From: Mediannikoviicoccus vaginalis
GTDB taxonomy: Bacteria; Bacillota; Clostridia; Tissierellales; Peptoniphilaceae
NCBI RefSeq assembly: GCF_928097925.1
Contig: NZ_CAKMRI010000001.1
Span: forward strand, 186,001 to 250,000
Direction: 5' to 3'
Length of the DNA stretch: 64,000 nucleotides
Below the pieces are notes generated by a model. That model ran no database searches and was not told the origin of the DNA. It saw only the letters and a program-made list of their open reading frames with translations. The position numbers and the translations under genes were made by a program. Position 1 is the first letter of the stretch. Each line of letters starts with the position of its first letter. Shown here piece after piece: positions 1 through 7,877 of the stretch.

Positions 1-999
1 CTAAAGAGTTCCTTTGAAAAGGAGTTACCTTCAAATCTTTTTGATGAAGACTTCTACAAATTTGAAAAAGATGACGCAACAAGAGGATACTCAGGAACAG
101 TTTTAAATAGAATTGCCGAAAAAGTTCCTTATCTATTTGGTGGATCAGCAGACTTATCACCATCAAACAAATCTGTTATGAAAAATTCTGAATTTTTCAG
201 TCCAAAAAATAGAGGAGCATCCAATATAAACTTTGGTGTTAGAGAGATGAGCATGGCTGCAATTGCAAATGGAATCAGCCTACATGGAGGACTACTTCCA
301 TATGCTGCCACATTCCTAGTATTTAGCGATTACTTTAAGCCATCCATAAGATTATCTGCCCTAATGAATCAACAGGTTCTATACATCTTAACCCATGACA
401 GCATTGGAGTTGGAGAAGATGGACCAACACATCAACCTATTGAACAGATAGCAATGCTTAGAGCTACACCAAATACAACTGTATTTAGACCAGCGGACGG
501 AATGGAAACAGCAGCGGCATATGAATATGCACTTACAAATAAAACAGGACCTACAGTATTTGCCCTATCAAGACAAAAATTAAAAAATCTTGAAGAGACA
601 TCTAAAGACGCAATGCATGGTGGATATGTACTAAAGGACCTTGGAGAAAGAATAGATATTATTCTAATGGCTTCAGGATCAGAAGTTGAACTAATTTGTG
701 AAGCTGCAGAAAGACTTAACAAATTAGGCCATGGAGTAAGGGTAATTTCAATGCCAAGCTTAGACCTATTCTTGAAACAACCAAAGTCATATAGAGAAGG
801 TGTACTACCAAATGAAATTAGAAGGAGAGTTTCAGTTGAAGCCCTTTCCACATTTGGATGGGACAAGGTTGTTGGCTTAGATGGAATCACAATAGGAATG
901 GAAGGCTTTGGGGCGTCAGCTCCAGCTGAAGAGCTATTTAAAAAGTTTGGATTTACAGTTGACAATATAGTAGAAAAATCACTTGAACTTTTAAAGTAA
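1..999 (+). CDS. tkt: Transketolase, C-terminal half (5' end outside window)
   Basis: The frame is open from base 1, so this is the last 332 residues of a protein usually about 660 long. Transketolase moves two-carbon units between sugar phosphates in the cytoplasmic pentose phosphate pathway, using thiamine diphosphate. The pyrimidine-binding domain is visible: FGGSADLSPSN near residue 45, GVREMSMAAIANGI near residue 80 with the Glu that activates the cofactor, and HDSIGVGEDGPTHQP near 140. The C-terminal regulatory domain follows (LMASGSEVEL near 225). The gene ends in a strong hairpin terminator, so it is probably the last gene of its transcript. The family assignment is secure; whether the gene is complete upstream cannot be judged. 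Confidence 0.96.
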   Translation, partial: LKSSFEKELPSNLFDEDFYKFEKDDATRGYSGTVLNRIAEKVPYLFGGSADLSPSNKSVMKNSEFFSPKNRGASNINFGVREMSMAAIANGISLHGGLLPYAATFLVFSDYFKPSIRLSALMNQQVLYILTHDSIGVGEDGPTHQPIEQIAMLRATPNTTVFRPADGMETAAAYEYALTNKTGPTVFALSRQKLKNLEETSKDAMHGGYVLKDLGERIDIILMASGSEVELICEAAERLNKLGHGVRVISMPSLDLFLKQPKSYREGVLPNEIRRRVSVEALSTFGWDKVVGLDGITIGMEGFGASAPAEELFKKFGFTVDNIVEKSLELLK

Positions 1000-1011
1000 G
1001 GTTTGATAATT

Positions 1012-1053
1012 AAGATGTCTATTGACGATAGAATAGACATCTTCCCTTATTTT
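1012..1053 (+). terminator. Rho-independent terminator after tkt
   Basis: A perfect 12-bp stem (AAGATGTCTATT at 1012-1023, complement at 1032-1043) with an 8-base loop is followed by CCC and a T-rich run. It separates tkt from secG, which has its own promoter just downstream. Confidence 0.85.
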
Positions 1054-1057
1054 TTAC

Positions 1058-1086
1058 TTGATAGGAATGTATAATTATGATATTAT
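1058..1086 (+). promoter_or_regulatory. Sigma-A type promoter for secG
   Basis: TTGATA at 1058-1063 and TATTAT at 1081-1086 are separated by 17 bases. The promoter lies over the beginning of the longest possible secG reading frame, which argues for the downstream ATG at 1118 as the true start. Confidence 0.6.
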
Positions 1087-1117
1087 CGTAATTGAACTTA
1101 TGCACGGGAGGTGGCAA

Positions 1118-1345
1118 ATGAATACTTTTTTACAAGTTCTACTTGGATTAGCAAGCATAGTTATTATAGTTGCAGTTTTATTACAAGAGTCTAAGTCAGA
1201 TGGATTAGCATCATTAACAGAAAGCTCTAATACTGCAGGATATGGTAGAAAAACTTCAAAGAATTACTACATTGATAGAATAGTTATAGTAGCATCAATC
1301 ATATTTTTACTTTCAGCATTGATATTGGCTATGATATCAAAGTAA
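1118..1345 (+). CDS. secG: Preprotein translocase subunit SecG
   Basis: A 75-residue membrane protein of the SecYEG export channel. There are two hydrophobic segments: residues 3-21, and 52-74 ending in ILAMISK. They are joined by a polar loop containing LLQESKSDG and the AGYGRK-type stretch typical of short Firmicutes SecG. I chose the ATG at 1118 because GGGAGGTGG at 1106-1114 is a good ribosome binding site; a longer frame from TTG 1058 would begin inside the promoter. In many Firmicutes secG is followed by rnr and smpB. Here those genes lie about 46 kb away and hppA follows instead. Confidence is high on family and good on start. Confidence 0.9.
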   Translation: MNTFLQVLLGLASIVIIVAVLLQESKSDGLASLTESSNTAGYGRKTSKNYYIDRIVIVASIIFLLSALILAMISK

Positions 1346-1357
1346 TATTGTAAATTT

Positions 1358-1386
1358 AGCGATTAAAGAAATCGCTTTATTTTTGT
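1358..1386 (+). terminator. Terminator after secG
   Basis: A 7-bp stem, AGCGATT at 1358-1364 with AATCGCT at 1370-1376, is followed by TTATTTTTG. It lies between secG and hppA and suggests that secG is monocistronic. Confidence 0.7.
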
Positions 1387-1413
1387 TATTATTAAAATTT
1401 ATAGGAGGAGAAA

Positions 1414-3435
1414 ATGGAATCAAATATTTTTGGTTATGTTGCCATATGTGCAGGAGTATTAGCATTAATCTTTGCTTTTATTAAACTTAATTCAATAAAC
1501 TCTATGCCTGTGGGAACAGATAGAATGAAAGAAATATCTTCTTTTATTCACGAAGGGGCAATGGCTTACCTTGGAAGACAAAACAAAGCCATCTTTATAT
1601 TCTTAATAGTAGTAGCAATAATACTAGGTGTTGCAGTTGGATATAAGACAGCTATCTGCTTTATACTAGGTGGTCTTTTATCAATGACAGCAGGATATAT
1701 CGGTATGGTTGCTGCAACAAAGGCTAACGTAAGAACTGCAAATGCTGCTAAAGAAGGCGGTATGGCAAAGGCTTTAAACGTTGCATTCTCAGGTGGAGCA
1801 ATCATGGGTATGTGCGTAGTAGGACTTGGTATTATAGGTATTACAGCAAGTTACTTAATCTTTAAAGACGCAACAATCGTAACAGGATTTAGTTTTGGTG
1901 CTTCATCAATCGCTCTTTTCGCAAGAGTTGGTGGTGGTATCTACACTAAGGCAGCAGACGTTGGAGCAGACCTTGTAGGTAAAGTTGAAGCAGGTATTCC
2001 AGAAGACGACCCAAGAAACCCAGCAGTTATTGCAGATAACGTTGGAGATAACGTAGGGGACGTTGCAGGTATGGGAGCTGACCTTTTCGAATCATATGTA
2101 GGATCAATCCTTTCAGGTATTACACTTGGAATGGTAGCTTATGGTGCACAAGGTATCTATTACTCAATCGCAGTAGCAGCACTAGGAGTATTAGCATCAA
2201 TCATAGGTATCCTAACAGTTAGAGGAGACAAAGACCCTCAAAAGGCATTAAACGGCGGTACATTAATTTCAGCAGTATTAGCTATAATCGGTGCGGCAGT
2301 ACTTTCAAAGATGATTCTTGAAAGCTTACAACCATTCATAGCTGTAGCTATAGGTATTGTAGTTGGAGTATTAATTTCACACTTCACTGAATACTATACA
2401 TCAGGAGACAAAAAACCAGTACAAAAAATTGCAGAAGAATCAGAAACTGGTTCAGCTACAAATATCATCTCTGGTCTTGCAGTTGGTATGATGTCAACAG
2501 CAGCTCCAATCATTATAATTGCAATCGGTATAATCGTTGCATTTATTTCAGCTAACGGAGCACAAAACCCACAACAAGGACTATACGGTATAGCAGTTGC
2601 TGCAATCGGTATGCTTTCAACTTGTGGTATGACTATAGCAGTTGACGCTTATGGTCCTATTTCAGATAACGCAGGTGGTATTGCAGAAATGGCAGAGCTA
2701 CCAGCAGAAGTTAGAAACATTACAGACAAGCTAGACGCAGTTGGAAACACAACAGCAGCTATAGGTAAGGGATTTGCAATCGGATCAGCAGCCCTAACAG
2801 CATTAGCTCTATTCGCATCATATAACGAAGTTGTACAACTAGAAGCAATCGACGTTTCAAAACCAGCAGTAGTTGCAGGTATGTTAATCGGTGGTATGCT
2901 ACCATTCCTATTCTCATCACTAACAATGGATGCAGTAGGAACAGCAGCTAACGACATGATTATTGAAGTTAGACGTCAATTCAAAGAAATTCCTGGAATA
3001 ATGGAAGGAAAAGCAACTCCTGACTATAAGACATGCGTAGACATTTCCACTTCAGCAGCTTTAAAACAAATGGTCGTTCCTGGAGTTCTTGCAGTAGTAT
3101 CACCAATCCTTATAGGATTTTTATTAGGAGCAGAAGCTCTTGGTGGCTTACTAGCAGGTTCATTAATCACAGGTGTACTAATGGCAATATTCATGTCAAA
3201 CGCAGGTGGAGCATGGGACAATGCAAAGAAATACATTGAAGATGGTAACCACGGTGGTAAAGGTTCACCAGCACATGCTGCAGCTGTTAATGGAGATACA
3301 GTTGGAGACCCATTCAAAGATACATCAGGTCCTTCACTAAATATCCTTATTAAGTTAATGACAGTAGTATCATTAGTATTCGCTCCACTTATTTACCAAT
3401 ACGGTGGAATCATTATAAACTCATTTGGAAAATAA
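1414..3435 (+). CDS. hppA: Membrane-bound ion-translocating pyrophosphatase
   Basis: A 673-residue integral membrane pump with about 16 transmembrane helices that couples pyrophosphate hydrolysis to H+ and/or Na+ export. The catalytic signature is present: [20 protein letters not shown] near residue 171, then the [19 protein letters not shown] stretch near 198, with the Asp pairs that bind Mg-PPi. Near residue 450 the motif [10 protein letters not shown] has Ala where K+-independent enzymes carry Lys, so by the published family rule this is the K+-dependent type; that points to a Na+ pump or an ancestral dual pump rather than a plant-type H+ pump. Start: AGGAGG 8 bases before ATG 1414. It is monocistronic, with terminators on both sides. 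Codon choice here (many GCA, GGT and GTA codons) suggests strong expression. The pumped ion cannot be proved from sequence alone. Confidence 0.96.
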   Translation: MESNIFGYVAICAGVLALIFAFIKLNSINSMPVGTDRMKEISSFIHEGAMAYLGRQNKAIFIFLIVVAIILGVAVGYKTAICFILGGLLSMTAGYIGMVAATKANVRTANAAKEGGMAKALNVAFSGGAIMGMCVVGLGIIGITASYLIFKDATIVTGFSFGASSIALFARVGGGIYTKAADVGADLVGKVEAGIPEDDPRNPAVIADNVGDNVGDVAGMGADLFESYVGSILSGITLGMVAYGAQGIYYSIAVAALGVLASIIGILTVRGDKDPQKALNGGTLISAVLAIIGAAVLSKMILESLQPFIAVAIGIVVGVLISHFTEYYTSGDKKPVQKIAEESETGSATNIISGLAVGMMSTAAPIIIIAIGIIVAFISANGAQNPQQGLYGIAVAAIGMLSTCGMTIAVDAYGPISDNAGGIAEMAELPAEVRNITDKLDAVGNTTAAIGKGFAIGSAALTALALFASYNEVVQLEAIDVSKPAVVAGMLIGGMLPFLFSSLTMDAVGTAANDMIIEVRRQFKEIPGIMEGKATPDYKTCVDISTSAALKQMVVPGVLAVVSPILIGFLLGAEALGGLLAGSLITGVLMAIFMSNAGGAWDNAKKYIEDGNHGGKGSPAHAAAVNGDTVGDPFKDTSGPSLNILIKLMTVVSLVFAPLIYQYGGIIINSFGK

Positions 3436-3454
3436 AATAAATTAGCTTACTAGA

Positions 3455-3480
3455 GGGAGTGCGAAAGCATTCCCTTTTTA
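3455..3480 (+). terminator. Terminator after hppA
   Basis: GGGAGTGC and GCATTCCC (one G-T pair) around a GAAA tetraloop, followed by TTTTT. Confidence 0.85.
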
Positions 3481-3575
3481 CATATAAAGATTAATAAAAG
3501 TTTAAATTAAATAGATATTCTTTAAGTTTTTTTTAATGAAACTCTGTTACCATGATATATAATGAGGTGAAGTGA

Positions 3576-4250
3576 ATGAGAATTTTGATTGTTGAAGATG
3601 AAGTGAGACTTGCAGAGGCAATCTCTGAAATAGTTAAAGAGGAAAAGTATGACTCGGACATGGTCTATACAGGTGTAGATGGACTATACTATGCTTCATC
3701 AGAAATATACGACTGCATTATACTAGACGTTATGCTTCCAGAGATGGACGGCTTCGAAGTTTTAAAAGAGATTAGAAAAAAAGGAATAGAGACACCAATA
3801 CTTATGCTCACAGCTAGAGATGAAGTGAAGTCAAAGGTCAAAGGACTGGACTATGGTGCCGATGACTACATGACTAAGCCCTTTGATGTAGAAGAGCTTC
3901 TAGCACGAATTAGGGCCATTACCAGGAGAAAGGGACAGGTTATACTAGACGAACTTAAGTTTGAAGACTTGGTACTAGATTTAAACAACTATAGTATCTC
4001 AACCAATTTTAAATCCATCAACCTAACGGCAAAGGAATTTGAAATTATAAAATTACTAATGTCAAATGCAAATATAGTGGTTACCAAGGACGATTTAATT
4101 TCAAAAATTTGGGGATACGATTCAGACGCAGAAGATAATAACGTTGAAGTTTACATTTCCTTTATAAGAAAGAAACTTAAATTCATAAAGAGCAAGGTAG
4201 AAATAACCACCTTGAGAAAGTTAGGATACAAACTTGAATATACTGGATAA
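3576..4250 (+). CDS. OmpR/PhoB-family response regulator
   Basis: A 224-residue two-component regulator. The receiver domain (residues 1-115) has the acidic pair ED near residue 8, the phospho-acceptor Asp51 in IILDVMLPEMDG, a Thr in MLTARD and the conserved Lys in MTKPFD. A winged-helix DNA-binding domain fills residues 128-222 (NLTAKEFEIIKLL, then VEVYISFIRKKL and TLRKLGYKL). GAGGTGA at 3564-3570 serves ATG 3576, and TATAAT at 3558-3563 is a plausible -10. The sensor kinase gene overlaps its end by 17 bases, so the two form a co-translated pair. The input signal is unknown. The next gene downstream (CBS membrane protein) may or may not be a target. Confidence 0.93.
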   Translation: MRILIVEDEVRLAEAISEIVKEEKYDSDMVYTGVDGLYYASSEIYDCIILDVMLPEMDGFEVLKEIRKKGIETPILMLTARDEVKSKVKGLDYGADDYMTKPFDVEELLARIRAITRRKGQVILDELKFEDLVLDLNNYSISTNFKSINLTAKEFEIIKLLMSNANIVVTKDDLISKIWGYDSDAEDNNVEVYISFIRKKLKFIKSKVEITTLRKLGYKLEYTG

Positions 4251-5466
4251 ACTAAAGAAAAAATTTTTAATAATTTCAATATCATTGGTGGGAGCAGTTC
4301 TTCTAATTGTTTTCTCAGGTATATTTTTTTACTTTTATAAAGTTATAGACATAAGCACCGACGACTACCTGCAAAATGTAGTTTCAGAACTATTTACAGG
4401 GGGAGATATATATGGGGTGCCTTTTTTTGCAAGGGGAGATAACAAGAGTCAACCTACATTTGTCTACGAATTAGACGGCAAACCAAAATTTATAGCTAGT
4501 AATATAAATAGAAAATTAAAAGACGACGCTATAAAAAAGATTGTCCAAGGAATTGACCCTGAAAAATCCACAAATGGATTTATTTTAAACGAAGAATTTA
4601 AATATCAACTTGTTAAGACAACTGAAGGCAATCACATACTATTTTTGGTAAACATCTCACCACAAGTAAATATGATTAAGCTTTTGGCAAAGTCCCTAAT
4701 AAGTTCCTTTGTCTTTACCATGATAATAATAGGATTTATTTCAAAATATTTAATTGATAAGGCCTTAGAGCCGGTGGAACAGTCTTGGAATGACCAAAAG
4801 CAGTTTATTGCAGACGCATCACACGAACTAAAGACACCACTTACAGTAATCCTTGCAAATCTTAAAATACTAAAAAAATACGACAACTACGACGAGAATC
4901 AGATAAAGTGGATTGACAATACAGAACATGAAACCAAGAGGATGAAGGGCCTTGTGGAAGAGATGTTATTCTTAGCAAGAAGAGACTCAGGTAACATGAT
5001 ACTAAACTTCGAAACAGTTAACTTTTCAGAACTAGTTGAAGAGGTGGCGCTTACCTTTGAATCCATCGCCTTTGAAAATGATTTGAACATGATATTTGAA
5101 GAAAAAGAGGATAACTTAACACTTGAAGGAGATAAAAAGCAGCTTAAAAGACTTGCCATAATACTAATAGACAATGCCTGTAAATATGCAAAGCCACATA
5201 GCGACATATTAATCAGACTATTAAAAAGAGAAAAAAAGATTATATTTTCCGTCACCTCCATGGGAACACCGATTGACGAAGACTGTGCAAAGAGAATTTT
5301 TGAACGCTTTGTCAGGGAGTCCAAGTCAAGATCTAGGGATTCACAGGGGGGATATGGGCTGGGCCTTGCCATTGCAAAGAGCATTACAGAAAGTCATAAT
5401 GGAAAGATATATTGGAGAAATTTTGAGGATAGAGGCAATACATTTGTCGTAGAATTACAAGCTTAG
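4234..5466 (+). CDS. Sensor histidine kinase, paired with the upstream regulator
   Basis: A 410-residue membrane kinase. TM1 lies at about residues 12-33, an extracellular sensor region of about 110 residues follows, and TM2 spans about 148-170; no HAMP domain is evident. The HisKA helix carries His197 in ADASHELKTPLTVIL. The ATPase domain has an N box (LIDNACKYAKPHSD), an F box (FERFVRE) and a glycine-rich lid (GGYGLGLAIAKS). The G1 position reads TSMGTPI instead of the usual DxGxG, so the Asp that contacts adenine is missing, as in some functional Firmicutes kinases. Translation appears to start at TTG 4234 inside the regulator gene; no nearby in-frame ATG precedes TM1. The ligand is unknown. 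Confidence 0.9.
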   Translation: MNILDKLKKKFLIISISLVGAVLLIVFSGIFFYFYKVIDISTDDYLQNVVSELFTGGDIYGVPFFARGDNKSQPTFVYELDGKPKFIASNINRKLKDDAIKKIVQGIDPEKSTNGFILNEEFKYQLVKTTEGNHILFLVNISPQVNMIKLLAKSLISSFVFTMIIIGFISKYLIDKALEPVEQSWNDQKQFIADASHELKTPLTVILANLKILKKYDNYDENQIKWIDNTEHETKRMKGLVEEMLFLARRDSGNMILNFETVNFSELVEEVALTFESIAFENDLNMIFEEKEDNLTLEGDKKQLKRLAIILIDNACKYAKPHSDILIRLLKREKKIIFSVTSMGTPIDEDCAKRIFERFVRESKSRSRDSQGGYGLGLAIAKSITESHNGKIYWRNFEDRGNTFVVELQA

Positions 5467-5527
5467 CACTTTTTTTAAAGGCATATATGTGATATATTTA
5501 ATAATAATGAATTATTTAGGAGGAAAC

Positions 5528-6886
5528 ATGGAAGGCACTATACCGGACGTCTCGAAGCAGATAATAATTTTACTCATCCTTACTGCAATCAATGGATTTT
5601 TTGCAGCAGCAGAGATGGCAATAGTATCTGTTGACAGAAAAAAAATAACATATCTCGCAGAAGAGGAAGGAAACAAAAGAGCTAAAACATTATTAAAGCT
5701 TATAGCCGAGCCGTCAAGGTTCTTATCAACCATACAGGTGGGTATAACTTTGGCCGGTTTTTTCAGTGCAGGTTCCGCATCAGTAGGACTTACACAACAA
5801 CTTGCAAAAGTATTTGCAAATTTAGGAATACCATACTCAGCTAAGATTTCATTTATTGCAATCACAGTAATACTAGCCTACTTCAACCTAGTATTTGGAG
5901 AGCTAGTACCAAAGAGAGTTGCATTACAAAATGCAGAAAAATTTTCTTTAGCTTCAATAGGCGTTGTTCACTTATTTTATAAAATAATGAGACCCTTTGT
6001 ATTTTTGCTATCTGCAACCACAAATGGAGTACTTAGAATAATAGGACAAGACATTAGCGACATGGAGGCAAAAGTCACCTTAGAAGAGATAAAGTCAATT
6101 GTAGAAGTAGGGCAAGAGCAAGGAATTATAGACCCTGCAGAAAGAGAGATGATAGACTCTGTAATTGGCTTTGATGATACCCTTGCAGAAGACATAATGA
6201 CCGCAAGAACAGAGGCCTTTTGCATCGACATAACAAGCCCAATCGAAGACTATATAGACCAGATGATGCAACTGAAGTACAGTAGAATTCCAGTTTACGA
6301 AGAAGAAATAGACAACATCATCGGCATACTATACATCAAAGACTTTATGAAAGAAGCCTACTCCCATGGATTTATGAATGTTGACATTCGTAAAATTTTA
6401 AAACCTGCATTCTTCGTGCCAGAGAGAAAAAACATAAACGAACTCTTTTTAGAACTACAAGAGGCCAAGGTGCACCTTGCAGTACTAATTGACGAGTACG
6501 GAGGATTTTCTGGAATAGTTACCCTAGAGGATCTTATAGAAGAAATAATGGGAGAAATCTATGACGAGTACGACTTCGACGAACCAGACTTTAAAGTAAT
6601 AAACGAAAACACCTTCTTAGTTAAAGGTAACCTAGAAATAGACGAACTAAACTATAGGCTGGGAAGTGAATTTGACGAAGAGACAGAAGATTACGACACA
6701 GTTGCAGGACTAATAATATTTCACCTAGGCTATATACCAAGGGACGGAGAAAAACCTACACTGGAACTAGATGGTGTTAAGTTCAATGTTGAAATAGTTA
6801 AGAACAAGAGAATAGAATTAGTTAAAGTTATTTTAACAGAAGATTTCAACTCAGATAAAAATTCAGAGGAGAATGAAGATAATTGA
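5528..6886 (+). CDS. CNNM/HlyC-CorC family membrane protein with CBS domains
   Basis: A 452-residue protein built as a DUF21/CNNM membrane domain (residues 1-190, several hydrophobic helices, with NGFFAAAEMAIVSVDR near the start), a CBS pair (about 208-330, EDIMTARTEAFCIDI and VHLAVLIDEYGGFSGIVTLED), and a C-terminal CorC_HlyC domain (about 345-430, ending near FNVEIVKNKRIELVKV). Members are usually called hemolysin-like, but evidence in the family favours Mg2+/Co2+ efflux. ATG 5528 is preceded by AGGAGG at 5518-5523, so I prefer it over an upstream in-frame start at 5489. The stop overlaps the map start by 4 bases, suggesting translational coupling. Confidence 0.9.
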   Translation: MEGTIPDVSKQIIILLILTAINGFFAAAEMAIVSVDRKKITYLAEEEGNKRAKTLLKLIAEPSRFLSTIQVGITLAGFFSAGSASVGLTQQLAKVFANLGIPYSAKISFIAITVILAYFNLVFGELVPKRVALQNAEKFSLASIGVVHLFYKIMRPFVFLLSATTNGVLRIIGQDISDMEAKVTLEEIKSIVEVGQEQGIIDPAEREMIDSVIGFDDTLAEDIMTARTEAFCIDITSPIEDYIDQMMQLKYSRIPVYEEEIDNIIGILYIKDFMKEAYSHGFMNVDIRKILKPAFFVPERKNINELFLELQEAKVHLAVLIDEYGGFSGIVTLEDLIEEIMGEIYDEYDFDEPDFKVINENTFLVKGNLEIDELNYRLGSEFDEETEDYDTVAGLIIFHLGYIPRDGEKPTLELDGVKFNVEIVKNKRIELVKVILTEDFNSDKNSEENEDN

Positions 6887-7644
6887 TTTACATTAAAAAT
6901 TCTAAAGAGATAGACGCAATGTATAAATCTGGGCAGATAGTTGCACAGATGCATAAAGAACTAAGAGATTTTATAAAACCTGGAATAACCACAGGAGAAA
7001 TAGACAAATTCTGTGAAAAATTTATAAGAAGTCAGGGAGGAATTCCTGCACAAATTGGCTACCAAGGCTATCCATATGCCACATGTACATCAGTTAACGA
7101 TGTAATATGCCATGGCTTTCCAAGTGACCAAGTTCTAAAAGAAGGAGATTTAATTACCGTAGACACAGTAGTTGAATACGAGGGCTTTATGGGAGACTCC
7201 GCATGGAGTTACAAAGTTGGAGAGGTGTCCGACAAGGTAAACAAACTTATGGACATAACAAAAGAATGTCTCTACCTTGGAATAAAAGAGGCAGTTATAG
7301 GAAACCGCCTTGGAGACATTGGTCATGTAATCCAACAACATGCTGAAAAAAATGGCTTTTCAGTAGTAAGGGAGTTTACAGGCCACGGCATAGGTAGAAG
7401 CATGCACGAAGACCCAATGGTACTTCACTATGGACAAAGCGGAAGAGGACAAAGACTACAAGAGGGAATGGTAATAACCATCGAGCCTATGATAAACACC
7501 GGGGACTGGAGAAGTAAAATAGACGAAGACGGATGGACCGCAAGAACAAAGGACGGCAGTCTGTCATGTCAGTACGAACACACCTTGGCAATTACAAAAG
7601 ATGGTCCAAGGGTTTTAACAATTCAAGACGGAGAGACAATATAA
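6883..7644 (+). CDS. map: Methionine aminopeptidase, type I
   Basis: A 253-residue cytoplasmic enzyme that removes the initiator Met from nascent proteins after deformylation. All five metal ligands are in place: Asp94, Asp105, His168 (GHGIGRSMHEDP), Glu201 (TIEPM) and Glu232 (YEHTLAIT). The length fits type Ia without an N-terminal extension. The start is TTG 6883, which overlaps the preceding stop and is served by GAGGAGA about 10 bases upstream; an ATG at 6919 would delete the first helix and is less likely. It lies away from the ribosomal protein cluster, where map often sits, so a second copy elsewhere is possible. An inverted repeat follows. Confidence 0.95.
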   Translation: MIYIKNSKEIDAMYKSGQIVAQMHKELRDFIKPGITTGEIDKFCEKFIRSQGGIPAQIGYQGYPYATCTSVNDVICHGFPSDQVLKEGDLITVDTVVEYEGFMGDSAWSYKVGEVSDKVNKLMDITKECLYLGIKEAVIGNRLGDIGHVIQQHAEKNGFSVVREFTGHGIGRSMHEDPMVLHYGQSGRGQRLQEGMVITIEPMINTGDWRSKIDEDGWTARTKDGSLSCQYEHTLAITKDGPRVLTIQDGETI

Positions 7645-7685
7645 ATATTACCCCTAAGTTTGAAAGTTCAATTTAGGGGTAATAT
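7645..7685. terminator. Perfect 13-bp inverted repeat after map (probable terminator)
   Basis: ATATTACCCCTAA at 7645-7657 pairs perfectly with 7673-7685 around a 15-base loop. No T-run follows on the plus strand, so termination efficiency is uncertain. It begins at the map stop codon. Confidence 0.6.
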
Positions 7686-7704
7686 AATGTTGTTTAAATA
7701 AGTA

Positions 7705-7764
7705 TTTATGATGAATAAATTCCTATTTAAAACCTAGGAAATATTCGAAGATACTCATCATAAA
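7705..7764. repeat. Nested inverted repeats upstream of the adhesin promoter
   Basis: The outer arms TTTATGATGA (7705-7714) and TCATCATAAA (7755-7764) are exact complements. Between them, TTCCTA (7720-7725) pairs with TAGGAA (7735-7740). The structure ends about 46 bases before the -35 box of the adhesin promoter, so it could be an operator or a cruciform-forming site rather than an mRNA leader. The rest of 7686-7877 holds only the promoter and ribosome binding site. Confidence 0.5.
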
Positions 7765-7810
7765 AGAAAAAAGAAATGATTATATTACCATATTGAATTA
7801 TGATATGTAT

Positions 7811-7839
7811 TTGAGGGATCTTAGAAATTTATATATAAT
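7811..7839 (+). promoter_or_regulatory. Promoter of the adhesin-sortase unit
   Basis: TTGAGG at 7811-7816 and a consensus TATAAT at 7834-7839 are spaced by exactly 17 bases. The predicted transcript begins near 7846 and gives a leader of about 30 bases before ATG 7878. Confidence 0.7.
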
Positions 7840-7877
7840 ATAACTATATTAGATGAATCTTAAGAAAGGAAATGAAA

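Noticed and set aside
1058-1117. Longer N-terminus for SecG starting at TTG 1058
   Set aside because: The region is the promoter (TTGATA-17-TATTAT) and the good ribosome binding site is at 1106-1114, serving ATG 1118.
2649-3317. Antisense frames over hppA
   Set aside because: They arise from the GC-richer, biased codon use of a highly expressed gene; no start signals and no recognisable domains.
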